DNA of 64,000 nucleotides. It comes from Iamia sp038233075. Its GTDB lineage: Bacteria > Actinomycetota > Acidimicrobiia > Acidimicrobiales > Iamiaceae. Under the pieces are notes generated by a model that saw nothing but the letters and a program-made list of their open reading frames with translations, did no database searches and was not told where the DNA came from. The translations under genes were made by a program, and so were the position numbers. Location: NCBI GenBank assembly GCA_038233075.1, contig JBBSMQ010000007.1, forward strand, positions 80,712 through 144,711, written 5' to 3'. Positions 1 to 8,231 of the stretch are shown here, one piece after another (positions within the stretch are counted from its first letter, which is position 1; the number at the start of each line of letters is the position of its first letter).

Positions 1-75
1 CATCGTTCCATCGCACCATGATGGCGAGGGGGTGTGACACCGGCCGCTCCCCAGGCCCGTCCCCCGCATCTCCAA

Positions 76-118
76 CTTTGGACGGACCTGGCCGCATGTG
101 GCGCCCTTCCGTCCAAAG
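76..118. repeat. Palindromic dispersed element, copy 1
   Basis: Perfect 11-base inverted repeat: CTTTGGACGGA at 76-86 and its complement at 108-118, separated by 21 bases containing ATGTGGCG. The same arms and the same central ATGKGGCG recur with the same spacing at about 27834-27874 (minus orientation), and the left arm plus centre recur at 37193-37220. It may be an operator or a small repeat family. Here it lies about 75 bases before the first likely gene. Confidence 0.6.
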
Positions 119-191
119 CTGGGCGAGAGGGGGCCCCGGGGCGGTTCGGCCGAACCTCAAGATCGAGGCGTCCGGGCCGATCTTCGTCAAC

Positions 192-407
192 GTGACGAAG
201 CGCATCCGTGTCTTGTTCCAGGGTGAACGGCCCTCGCACGCCCCCGACGTCATGTGGGTCGACGACAGCCTCGACCTCGAGGAGCTGGCGAACCGCGTGC
301 CGGGCGCCGTCGGCTACGTCGATCTCGACCTCCGCGAGGTCGAGGTGCGGCCCGGCACCCTCTCCGACGAGGAGCTCGAGCGGCAGAGCTCCGACCTGCT
401 CCGCTAG
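192..407 (+). CDS. Small hypothetical protein (71 aa)
   Basis: I do not recognise this protein. The GTG at 192 gives 71 acidic residues with an orderly alternation of charged and hydrophobic positions (VDDSLDLEELANRVPG, then YVDLDLREVEV). The frame stays open upstream to an ATG at 18, but that extension is Pro/Gly/Arg-rich, runs across the palindromic element at 76-118 and looks non-coding. No convincing ribosome binding site precedes the GTG, so the start is a guess. It converges on the secreted protein at 502-1845, with a short hairpin between them. Confidence 0.4.
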   Translation: MTKRIRVLFQGERPSHAPDVMWVDDSLDLEELANRVPGAVGYVDLDLREVEVRPGTLSDEELERQSSDLLR

Positions 408-469
408 CGCGACGACCACCCGACGCGGACACCCAGGCCTCGCCCTGGCGCAGGCCCCGTCGACCGGAT

Positions 470-495
470 CGGCTCCGACCCGCGGGCCGGAGCCG
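470..495. terminator. Hairpin between convergent genes
   Basis: CGGCTCCG at 470-477 pairs with CGGAGCCG at 488-495 around a 10-base loop. It lies in the 94-base gap between two converging genes, so it could end transcription from either side. There is no T tract. Confidence 0.4.
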
Positions 496-501
496 CCCAG
501 T

Positions 502-1845
502 TCAGCGTGCCGGAGGGGCGGTCGTCGTGGTCGTCGACGTCGTCGACGTCGTGGTCGTCGTGGTAGTCGTGGTCGGCGGGGGGGGCGACGCCAGCGAGTC
601 GTAGTGGGTCCAGTACTGACGGCTGGTGTCGTTGGTGGCCAGCACGACCAGGCCGGTGGTCGACGACACCAGCTGCTTGGTGGTGGTGGCGTTGTTGATG
701 TCGTAGGGGTTGTCGTCGCGCAGCACCTCCTTGCCCCGGCCGGGGGCGAACGAGATGTTGGACAGGGGGGCGGTCTTCTCGTAGATCGAGCCCCCAGACT
801 GCCCGGCGGTGGCGAACATGTGGACCACCTGGGCCTCGGCGTCGATGGCAACGATGGGCCGGGTGTGGGCGTCGGCGACGGTGCCGAAGGTGTGGTTGGT
901 CCAGACGCCGGTGGTGGAGCGGTCGAGCAGCACGACCAGGGCGCTTCCGGACCCCGACTTCGAGGTCTTGACCGCGGCCAGGAGACGGCCACCCACGTCC
1001 TGCACCGACTTCAGGTTGATGTGGTCGTCGGCGGCGCGGTCGCCCTCGTAGGCCACCTCGGGCGCAGTCCACGTGGCCACGGGTGTGAGGTCGAGCCGGG
1101 AGGAGAAGAACATCTTCTCGACGTTCTGGTTGCTCCACATGACCCCGATTCGCGGGCCGGTGGGCGATGAGAACGAGACCAGTGACGAGATGTCGTCGGA
1201 GTTCAGGCCGGTGGCTCCGGGCACGGCGCTGGCAGGCGCCCAGTCCTGGTCGCCGTTGGTGGTGGAGGTGACGAACACCTGGTTGTCCTGGACCCAGGTG
1301 GCCCACAGCTTGCCAGTCACGTCGCGGTCGAGCACGAGGGTCTCGGTGCGCAGGTTGTTGATGTTCTGCGGGAAGCCGGGGTCTTTGACCCAGGTGCCGT
1401 TCTCGTAGCGCAGGCGGTAGAGCCGGCTGGGGTAGCCCGAGGTGGGGCTGCCGTCGCGGAACACGTGGGACGCCACGTAGAGGTGGGTGCCGTCCCACAG
1501 CACGTCGGCCCGGCTGTTCTCACGTGGATCGAGGGCGACGCCGGTGTCGACCCAGCGCTTCGCCGGCACGTCGAGCCGGAAGATGTGGTGGTCGCCACTC
1601 ACGGTGTCGAACAGCGACGACCACCAGAGCCCGTCGTGGAACCACACCTTGCTCTCCGGCTTGGAGCCGCTGGGCGCCCCCGATGCGCCCTCGTAGGACG
1701 GCCCCTCCCACCCGATGTTGCAGGCACCCGCGGCCAGCACCAGCATCGCGGTGAGGACCACCGCCGCCACGTTCTTGCGACGCGACGGCCGGACCTCGGG
1801 CCCCCGCGCCACGCTCCCGCGGTCGCCTCTCTCGATCCCCTCCAT
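502..1845 (-). CDS. Secreted (probable lipo-) protein with poly-Thr tail
   Basis: 447 aa, function unknown. The ATG at 1845 is supported by GGGAGG six bases upstream; the frame stays open further upstream without a good site. A basic N terminus (RPSRRK) and a hydrophobic stretch end in AAGAC, a weak lipobox with Cys at residue 42. The mature part has repeated WxDG/YxASHVF-type strands, for example VWFHDGLWWSSLF and GTHLYVAS. This pattern suggests a beta-propeller or sialidase-like fold, which I infer from strand pattern only. The last 25 or so residues are Pro then almost all Thr, ending APPAR, typical of an extended cell-wall spacer. Transcribed away from the M24 peptidase pair, with a strong hairpin between. 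Confidence 0.75.
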   Translation of the reverse strand: MEGIERGDRGSVARGPEVRPSRRKNVAAVVLTAMLVLAAGACNIGWEGPSYEGASGAPSGSKPESKVWFHDGLWWSSLFDTVSGDHHIFRLDVPAKRWVDTGVALDPRENSRADVLWDGTHLYVASHVFRDGSPTSGYPSRLYRLRYENGTWVKDPGFPQNINNLRTETLVLDRDVTGKLWATWVQDNQVFVTSTTNGDQDWAPASAVPGATGLNSDDISSLVSFSSPTGPRIGVMWSNQNVEKMFFSSRLDLTPVATWTAPEVAYEGDRAADDHINLKSVQDVGGRLLAAVKTSKSGSGSALVVLLDRSTTGVWTNHTFGTVADAHTRPIVAIDAEAQVVHMFATAGQSGGSIYEKTAPLSNISFAPGRGKEVLRDDNPYDINNATTTKQLVSSTTGLVVLATNDTSRQYWTHYDSLASPPPPTTTTTTTTTSTTSTTTTTAPPAR

Positions 1846-1955
1846 GTGCCTCCCTAGTATTCGTACTCGGCCCGCACATTGTACCCCCTCACCACTCCGA
1901 CAAACACCGATCGCGGCCGCGGTGATCCCCTCGTCTGGGTGCAAGGTTACGAGAG

Positions 1956-1997
1956 CGGGGCCCGTGATCACTAGGCGGATAGAGGTCACGGGCCCCG
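1956..1997 (-). terminator. Strong 12-bp hairpin in the 1846-2164 gap
   Basis: CGGGGCCCGTGA at 1956-1967 is the exact complement of 1986-1997, with an 18-base loop. It follows the end of the minus-strand peptidase/membrane-protein pair (stop at 2165) and precedes the secreted-protein gene (start 1845), so it fits a terminator for the former. No T run follows. I see nothing else in the 319-base gap. Confidence 0.55.
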
Positions 1998-2164
1998 ACC
2001 CCCATCCCGAGGCTATGTTCCGACACCGGCCAGGCCATCGCCCACCCGGGTGAGCCTTCCTCCCCTCGCTGGCGGGCCGACGGGCACCGGCACCGATGAC
2101 CGTGGTGGCCCTCGCGCCCTCCGGGGTCGGGCCGGTCCCGTCTCGCGTGCGGGCCGGGGTCCGG

Positions 2165-2482
2165 TCAGCGCCGCATCCGCACCCAGGTGACGCCGGCGCA
2201 CAGGAGGACGGTCCCGGCCACGAAGACGAGGTCGCCGACGTGGACGCCGTGGGTGCCGGTGAGCCCGAAGGCCACCGGTCCGACGCGGGTCTCGGCCGCC
2301 ACGGCCAGGGCCGCGCCCAGACCCACGAGCCAGAGCACCGCCACCTCGGCGTGCACCCGGAACGACCGCGGCCGAGGGCGACCAGCGGCGCCGGCGGGCC
2401 GCTGGTGCGCCCCGCCTCGCGGGCCGGCTGAAGAGGCTCGCTCGGGCTCGGGCCGCCCGTCCTGACCCGCGCGCTCAGGCAT
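2165..2482 (-). CDS. Small membrane protein coupled to M24 peptidase
   Basis: 105 aa with a Pro/Gly/Arg-rich cytoplasmic N terminus of about 40 residues, then two hydrophobic segments (around AVLWLVGLGAALAVAA and VGDLVFVAGTVLLCAGV) and a basic end (RMRR). The start codon lies inside the last codons of the upstream peptidase gene (8-base overlap), so translation is probably coupled. No family recognised. An internal start near the first hydrophobic segment is possible because the N terminus is low complexity. Confidence 0.6.
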   Translation of the reverse strand: MPERAGQDGRPEPERASSAGPRGGAHQRPAGAAGRPRPRSFRVHAEVAVLWLVGLGAALAVAAETRVGPVAFGLTGTHGVHVGDLVFVAGTVLLCAGVTWVRMRR

Positions 2483-3584
2483 CGACCACGACCAGGCTGT
2501 GGTCGGCCCGGTTGAGGGCGAGGGGCCCGGCGTCGGTGGCCACCACGATGTCCTCCAGGCGCAGCCCCCAGCGCCCGGGGGTGTAGATGCCGGGCTCCAC
2601 CGAGAAGGCGTGGCCTACCTCCAGCGCGGTGCGGTTACCGGTGACGATGTAGGGGTCCTCGTGCTCCTCCACCCCGATGCCGTGTCCGGTGCGGTGGATG
2701 AACCGGTCGCCGTAGCCGGCCTCGACGAGGGGCGTGCGGGCAGCGGCGTCGACCGCCTCGCAGGCGGTGCCCACCGTCGCCGCCGCGACCGATGCGGCCT
2801 GCGCGCTCTGCAGCGCGGCCCACGCCTCGACCACCTCGCCGGGCGGCGGCCCCAACGACACGCACCGGGTGATGTCGGAGCAGTAGCCGGCGCCGCCGGC
2901 GGTGGGCCAGGTCCCGCCGAAGTCGCACAGCACGACCTGACCCGGGTCGATGACCGTCGGGCCCGGCTCGTGGTGGGGGCTGGCGGCGTTGGCCCCGGCG
3001 GCCACGATGGCGAAGTTGACCCGGTGGTGGCCCTCGTCGAGCAGGCGGCGGCCGATGTCGGCCGAGACCTCGGCCTCGGTGCGGCCCACCAGTGGGATCT
3101 GGCCGCCTTGGAGCTGGGCCGCCACCCGATCAGCGGCCTCCGCCGCGGCCCGCAGGGCCACCACCTCGTCGGGATCCTTGCGGGCGCGGAGCGGCCCGGT
3201 GACCTCCGAAGCCCGGATCCAGCGGGGACGTCCGGCCACGGCGGCCTGGAGCTCGACCAGGAACCGGGCCCAGGTGCGGTCGCCGATGGCGATGGTGCCG
3301 GCCGCACCGGCGAGCGCGGCGACGAGCGCGACAGGGTCCTCGGTCTCCTCCCACGCCCGGACGGTGAACACATCGGGCCGCTCCACGACACGTGGCGCCT
3401 CCAGGCGGGGGACGACCAGGGTCGCCTCGCCCTCCGCCGGCACCACCAGCATGGTGAGCCGCTCCAGCGGCATGGCCTCGTATCCGGTCAGCCAGGGCAG
3501 ATCCGGCCCCACGGAGAGGAGCAGGACGTCGACGCCCTGCTCACCCATGGCCTGGCGCACCCGCTCGAGGCGATCAGGGGTCAT
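2475..3584 (-). CDS. M24-family Xaa-Pro aminopeptidase
   Basis: 369 aa, normal length for a Xaa-Pro dipeptidase/aminopeptidase, a cytosolic dimetal enzyme that removes residues next to proline. The N-terminal creatinase-like domain (about 1-130) has the typical LPWLTGYEAMPLERLTMLVV region. The C-terminal pita-bread domain carries all five metal ligands: Asp in VLCDFGG, Asp in CSDITR, His in HRTGHGIG, Glu in SVEPGIY and Glu in RLEDIVV. The ATG start at 3584 fits the family's N terminus. It leads a two-gene unit with the small membrane protein. The substrate cannot be read from sequence; creatinase-like enzymes share this layout. Confidence 0.92.
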   Translation of the reverse strand: MTPDRLERVRQAMGEQGVDVLLLSVGPDLPWLTGYEAMPLERLTMLVVPAEGEATLVVPRLEAPRVVERPDVFTVRAWEETEDPVALVAALAGAAGTIAIGDRTWARFLVELQAAVAGRPRWIRASEVTGPLRARKDPDEVVALRAAAEAADRVAAQLQGGQIPLVGRTEAEVSADIGRRLLDEGHHRVNFAIVAAGANAASPHHEPGPTVIDPGQVVLCDFGGTWPTAGGAGYCSDITRCVSLGPPPGEVVEAWAALQSAQAASVAAATVGTACEAVDAAARTPLVEAGYGDRFIHRTGHGIGVEEHEDPYIVTGNRTALEVGHAFSVEPGIYTPGRWGLRLEDIVVATDAGPLALNRADHSLVVVDA

Positions 3585-3807
3585 CGAGCCACTCTACGGC
3601 CCGCCGCCGAGTGGTGGTCCTCGCCTCTCACCGTGGCAGGATGGCCACCATGAGCGGCTTCGCTAGCGGCGCAGAGTGGTGTGAACACGCGAACAGGTGC
3701 CGCCATGCTCGGAGCATGGGGGTCGCGCTGCTACCTTCGCCCTCAACCCAGCGCCACCACGGCCGACAGGATCGTCGCTGCAGACCCCGTGCGGATCATC
3801 GGAAGGG

Positions 3808-4184
3808 ATGGCTGTCCTGATGACGACAGAAGGCGGAGCCGATCGACCGGCGGCGACCGACGTCCTCCCTGCGAAGTTGGTGCGCTCTCGGGAGCCGAGC
3901 GCCGTACCGCAGGACCTCGTCAGGCCCTCACCCGTCTCGATCGGGTCCGCGGGGACGCCTCGCGCCACTCCACCCACGAACGAGCCGACTGCCACCGCGG
4001 AGCCGACCTTCGACAGGCACGAACCGACGATCGAGCCGTCTTCCTACGCGAGCGGCGCCGTGAAGCGCGCCTTTGACCTGCTCGTCGGGCTGTCGTTGGC
4101 TCTGGCCACTGCGCCACTGGTCGCCGTTGCGGCGATCGGATCGGCCCTCTCCTACCGCACGTGGCCCTTCTTCACCCAGGAATC
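3808..4184 (+). pseudogene. Initiating sugar transferase, 5' fragment
   Basis: ATG at 3808 (or 3820) opens a frame with a 90-residue Pro/Thr-rich leader. It then reads GAVKRAFDLLVGLSLALATA followed by PLVAVAAIGSALSYRTWPFFTQE, the membrane hairpin and start of the catalytic domain of undecaprenyl-phosphate sugar-phosphotransferases (WcaJ/RfbP type). Homologues continue with an ER.G-type motif and about 150 more residues holding the active site; here the similarity stops abruptly near 4184. The following bases encode the C-terminal half of an O-antigen ligase in the next frame. The remaining piece cannot be catalytic. Confidence 0.75.
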
Positions 4185-4991
4185 GGATTTGCCGGGAACC
4201 GCGTCCCGCTCGGCGTGTACGGGCTCAGCCAACACAAGAACCAGCTGGCGATGACCATCGTCATGTGCCTACCGCTCGTGCCGCTCGTGTTCCGCCGCCT
4301 TCTGTTGCCGGTAGGCCTGTATGCCGTGCTTCTCGCTGGATTGAACGCCACCGGCTCGCGCTCTGGGCTGATCGGAGCAACACTCGTCACGTTGGCGCTC
4401 GTGGGGCACTGGTCGTACCGGAAACCCGGCCGAAAAGGCGCGGCGGTCGCCATCGCCATCGGCGTGCTGACGCTCGGCCTTGCCCTCGCCCCGACCGACA
4501 CCACCGCCGAAGATCAGTCCCTTGCGGTAGCCCGCCTGTTCGGCACCGAGAACACCGTCGAGTCCGACGCTGAGCGACAGTCACAACTCGAGGCGGCCGT
4601 CGACTCCCTGTCGGCCGACACGCTCCTCACAGGGCTCGGCGACTTCACCTCCCGCGCCAGCCACAACGTCTGGCTCGGTGTCCTCGTCAGCGGTGGGGTC
4701 GTGGCCCTGCTGGGGTTGATCCAGGTGGCATTGCTGCCGGCACGGGCGGTGGTGCGCGGCCTGCGCGAGAGGGAGAGCTCCGAGGTGTTCCGACTGGCCC
4801 TCGCCTGCGTCGGGTTCCTGGTCGTCGTCTCGCTCAACAACTACCTGTGGGCGCCGTACGCCTGGGTCATGCTCGCCACACTGGTTGCCGCGCTCGCCGA
4901 TCACGGCAACGTCACGCCTGCGTCGCACCATAAGAAGTCGTCCGATCGCAGCAGTCTGCGGAGGCTCCCATCCAAGAACGCGATGCACTGA
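4182..4991 (+). pseudogene. O-antigen ligase/polymerase-like, 3' fragment
   Basis: The frame from about 4182 encodes the later half of a Wzy/WaaL-type multi-pass membrane protein. GVYGLSQHKNQLA and NATGSRSGLIGATLV are the conserved loop motifs, a periplasmic loop (TDTTAEDQSLAVARLFGTEN) follows, then SHNVWLGVLVSGGVVALLG and further membrane segments. Family members run about 400-450 residues; here only about 270 are left and the first half of the membrane domain is absent. A GTG at 4161 would open this frame, but it lies inside sugar-transferase sequence, so I do not believe it. Probably produced by a deletion joining two genes of the polysaccharide cluster. Confidence 0.75.
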
Positions 4992-5054
4992 GCGGCTGCT
5001 CCCGCAGTAGCATGTCTGGTCGCCCACAGACGAGCAGGCGGCGCACAGGACTCC

Positions 5055-7352
5055 ATGATAAGTGAGCGAACTGAAGGGCGCGCCACCAGTATGCGTCCCT
5101 CCCGATGGTCGACCGCCCTCCGCCATGCCGTCATCGCCCGTGGGATCGCGGTCCTGGCCGTGGTGGGTGGGGCCGTCGCCGGGTGTCGGCCCACCGGCAC
5201 CGTGGCGGTTGATGTCGTGCTGACCGGGCTGCTGGCGGGCGTCGTCACCCTCGCCGCCTCCCGGTCCAGCCGGTGGCCGCTGTTCGGCACCGTGGCCGCC
5301 GCCATCCTGCTCGCCCGGGGCTTCGTGCTGATCCCCGCGCTCGCTTCTGGTGTCACCGTCCTGCTGGGTGGTCGGCGGCTGGCCCGGTCACGCATGTGGG
5401 GCGCCGCCACCGGGGGCCTGGCCATCCAGGCTCTCCTGCGCCTCCCCGACCTCGGCTTCCAGGGGACGAGCGCCCTGGTCGTGGCCGTGGTGCTCGCCCC
5501 CGTCCTGTGGTCCGGCTACCGAAGCTGCACCCGGCCCGAGCGTCGACGCATCCGGACGGGTGTCGTGGTCGCCGGGGCGGTCGTGATCCTGGTGGTCGGC
5601 GTGGGGTACGGGCTGGTCGTCCTCAGCGTGAAGGGCGACATCGACAGGGCCACCGACGGGGCCCGGGCCGGGCTCCAGGACACCCGCCAGGGCGACACCA
5701 CCGCCGCCCTCACCGAGTTCGAGCAGGCCAACCGGGCCTTCGGGCGCGCCGACCGCCGGCTCAACGCCTGGTGGGCGGCGCCGGTCCGGGCGGTGCCCAT
5801 CCTCGGCCAGCACGCCGAGGCCCTGGGGGTGGCCACCGAGGAGGGCCTCCAGCTGACCCGGAACGCGGCGGCCACCGTGGGCCGCACCAGCTACAGCGAC
5901 CTCCGCTCGCGGGGTGGCCAGTTCGACATCGCCCGCATCGAGTCGCTACGTCAGCCCTTGGCCCGCACTGCGGGCTCGATCGCATCGGCCCGCCAGGGAC
6001 TCGATCGGGCGCGCTCGCCCTGGCTGCTGGCGCCGCTGAGCAAGGGCCTCGACGACCTCGACGAGGAGCTCGTCCAGGCCGCGCAGGAGACCGACCTGGC
6101 CCGCGAGGGGGTCGCCGTGGCCCCCGAGCTCCTCGGAGCCGACGGCCCCCGGACCTACTTCGTCGCCTTCGTCACCCCCGCCGAGCTCCGGGGCTCAGGC
6201 GGGTTCGTCGGCAGCTACGCCGAGATCTCGGCCGACGACGGGCAGATCGACCTCGTCCGGTCCGGCTCGGTCCCCGAGCTGGAACGGGCCTCTCCCCCCG
6301 GGTCGGTCGAGGTCACCGGTCCGCCCGACTACCTGGCCCGCTACGGGCGCTTCAACCCCGGCGAGTTCTTCCGCGACGTCACCTTCTCGCCCAACTTCCC
6401 CTACGACGCCCAGGTCATCAGCGAGATCTACCCGCAGTCCGGCGGCACCGAGATCGACGGGGTCATCAGCATCGACCCCTTCGCCCTGGCCGCCCTCTTG
6501 GAGCTCACCGGTCCCATCCCGGTCGAGCGCTTCGGCCGCACCCTCGCTGCCGACACCGCCGCCCAGTTCCTGCTGCGCGACAACTACGCCCTGTTCCAGG
6601 ACAACGACGCCCAGAACGAGGCCCTGGCCGAGCTGGTGGAGTCCACCTTCGACCGCCTCACCACCGGCGACCTGCCCGGCCCCCGGAAGCTGGCCGAGGT
6701 CCTGGGGCCGGTGACCGAAGACGGGCGCATCCGCCTCTGGTCCCCCGACCCCGCCGAGGAGGCGTTCTTCGCCCGCCTGGGCGCGACCGGCGCCTTTCCC
6801 GAGCCCCGGCCGGACCACGACTTCCTGGCCGTCGCCAGCCAGAACTCGGGCAACAACAAGATCGACGTGTTCCAGCAGCGCGACATCGACTACCGGGTGA
6901 CGGTGGACGACGGGGGCGACCTCCGGGCCACGGTGGAGGTCACCGTCCGCAACCCGGTCCCCCTCGATGCGGAGCTGCCCGACTACGTCATCGGCAACGC
7001 CCAGGGCGACCCGCCGGGCACCAACCGGATGCTGCTGTCGATCTACACCCCGCACCTGCTCGACCGGGCCACCCTCGACGGGGAACTGACGGGGGTGGAG
7101 TCCCAGACCGAAGCCGGCTACCGCGTCTACACCCGCCTGCTCTCGGTCCCGCCCGGGGGGTCGGTGACCCTGACCCTCGACCTGATCGGGTCACTCGACG
7201 TCAGCGACGGCTACGTCCTCGACCTCGCGCCCCAACCCACGGTCAACTCCGACGAGCTGGAGCTGCGCGTCGGGCTCGGCGGCGAACCGCCCACGACCGT
7301 CGGCCCCTTCGCCATCCTGGGGCGTGACGAGCAGCGGATCCCAGCACCGTGA
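5055..7352 (+). CDS. DUF4012 membrane protein of polysaccharide locus
   Basis: 765 aa. Several hydrophobic segments in residues 15-150 and one at about 170-190 (VVVAGAVVILVVGVGYGLVV) anchor a large extracytoplasmic part. That part carries the DUF4012 signature: LLGADGPRTYFVAF, then AELRGSGGFVGSYAEI, then the conserved DVTFSPNFPYDAQVISEIY block. DUF4012 proteins are found in actinobacterial and Chloroflexi exopolysaccharide clusters; their activity is not established, and a role in glycan assembly or wall attachment is inference from context. ATG 5055 or ATG 5091 (MRPSRW) could be the start. Sits between the ligase fragment and the LAxTG surface protein. Confidence 0.85.
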   Translation: MISERTEGRATSMRPSRWSTALRHAVIARGIAVLAVVGGAVAGCRPTGTVAVDVVLTGLLAGVVTLAASRSSRWPLFGTVAAAILLARGFVLIPALASGVTVLLGGRRLARSRMWGAATGGLAIQALLRLPDLGFQGTSALVVAVVLAPVLWSGYRSCTRPERRRIRTGVVVAGAVVILVVGVGYGLVVLSVKGDIDRATDGARAGLQDTRQGDTTAALTEFEQANRAFGRADRRLNAWWAAPVRAVPILGQHAEALGVATEEGLQLTRNAAATVGRTSYSDLRSRGGQFDIARIESLRQPLARTAGSIASARQGLDRARSPWLLAPLSKGLDDLDEELVQAAQETDLAREGVAVAPELLGADGPRTYFVAFVTPAELRGSGGFVGSYAEISADDGQIDLVRSGSVPELERASPPGSVEVTGPPDYLARYGRFNPGEFFRDVTFSPNFPYDAQVISEIYPQSGGTEIDGVISIDPFALAALLELTGPIPVERFGRTLAADTAAQFLLRDNYALFQDNDAQNEALAELVESTFDRLTTGDLPGPRKLAEVLGPVTEDGRIRLWSPDPAEEAFFARLGATGAFPEPRPDHDFLAVASQNSGNNKIDVFQQRDIDYRVTVDDGGDLRATVEVTVRNPVPLDAELPDYVIGNAQGDPPGTNRMLLSIYTPHLLDRATLDGELTGVESQTEAGYRVYTRLLSVPPGGSVTLTLDLIGSLDVSDGYVLDLAPQPTVNSDELELRVGLGGEPPTTVGPFAILGRDEQRIPAP

Positions 7353-7538
7353 CCGGAGGCCGCGTGCGGCGCAGAGGCCCGGTCGGCCGAGGTTTGGCGG
7401 CGGGCCCCAGCGGCTAGTGTCGGGCGGTCGCCACGGAACGTCGGGGCCTCGAATCCTCAATGCTGGACTTAGGTGCCGATGGTGGTGCAGAATGCCCCGA
7501 ACCCACACCGGGATGCCTAGGAAGGCGGACACAGACAC

Positions 7539-8105
7539 ATGATCAAGAGGATCCTTGTCCTCAGCGCTGCGATCGGGGCCGCTCTGGCTCTCTTCGCAGG
7601 ACCAGCCTCGGCCCAGTACGAAGTCGTCTTCAGCGCCACCATCGACAACGTGACGCCGGGCCCCGGTGAGACGGTGACGATCTCCGGCACCTGCGACGCC
7701 GCCGACTCGGTCGACATCGGCATCGACGGCTCCAGCATCGGCAGCATCCCAGTCGACGATGACGATAGCTTCTCCGGCAGCGTCACCATCCCCGACCTCG
7801 CCCCAGGCACCTACACCGTCACCGCCACCTGCGGCGACGAGGTCCTCGGCATCGAGATCACCATCGGCGGCTCCACCGGGGGCAACGGCACTGCCGGCAC
7901 CATGACCGGTGGCTCGGACAACGGCAACACCGCGGGCGTCAGCACCGACTCGGGCTCCAACACCGGCTCCGGCTCGAGTGGCTCGGATGCCCTGGCCCGC
8001 ACCGGTGGCGACACCGATGTGCTGCTGAAGGTCGGCGGCGGGCTCCTGCTCGCCGGCGCCGCCGCCACCCTGTTCGCCACCAAGCGCCGCTCCGCCACCG
8101 CCTGA
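7539..8105 (+). CDS. LAxTG cell-wall-anchored surface protein
   Basis: 188 aa. A Lys/Arg start and hydrophobic core give a clear signal peptide, probably cut after GPASA (residue 25). The mature domain (about 28-110) is one small beta-sandwich-like unit: TPGPGETVTISGTCDAADSV, and later LAPGTYTVTATC. It has two Cys that could pair. A Gly/Ser/Thr/Asn-rich spacer (110-150) precedes LARTG at 152-156, a hydrophobic segment and KRRSATA. This is the sorting-signal layout used by class E sortases, which recognise LAxTG in actinobacteria. No sortase gene lies in this window. GAAGGCGGA about ten bases upstream is a plausible ribosome site. Confidence 0.85.
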   Translation: MIKRILVLSAAIGAALALFAGPASAQYEVVFSATIDNVTPGPGETVTISGTCDAADSVDIGIDGSSIGSIPVDDDDSFSGSVTIPDLAPGTYTVTATCGDEVLGIEITIGGSTGGNGTAGTMTGGSDNGNTAGVSTDSGSNTGSGSSGSDALARTGGDTDVLLKVGGGLLLAGAAATLFATKRRSATA

Positions 8106-8231
8106 GCGACCGCTCGAACATCCTGACGACGGCCCGGTGCCCCGGCACCGGGCCGTTGCGCGCCCACTCGGAGGTCCCGCCACCGCGGTGGGCGCCCTCG
8201 ATGACCGTGAGAGAACAGGCAGCCCACTAAC

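Noticed and set aside
4161..4190. GTG at 4161 as a genuine start of the ligase
   Set aside because: It falls inside codons for the sugar transferase (TWPFFTQ), and a ligase starting there would lack half its membrane domain.
7394..7420. Promoter-like TTGGCG / TAGTGT before the LAxTG gene
   Set aside because: The spacer is only 15 bases and the start of the gene is more than 110 bases away; too weak to call.
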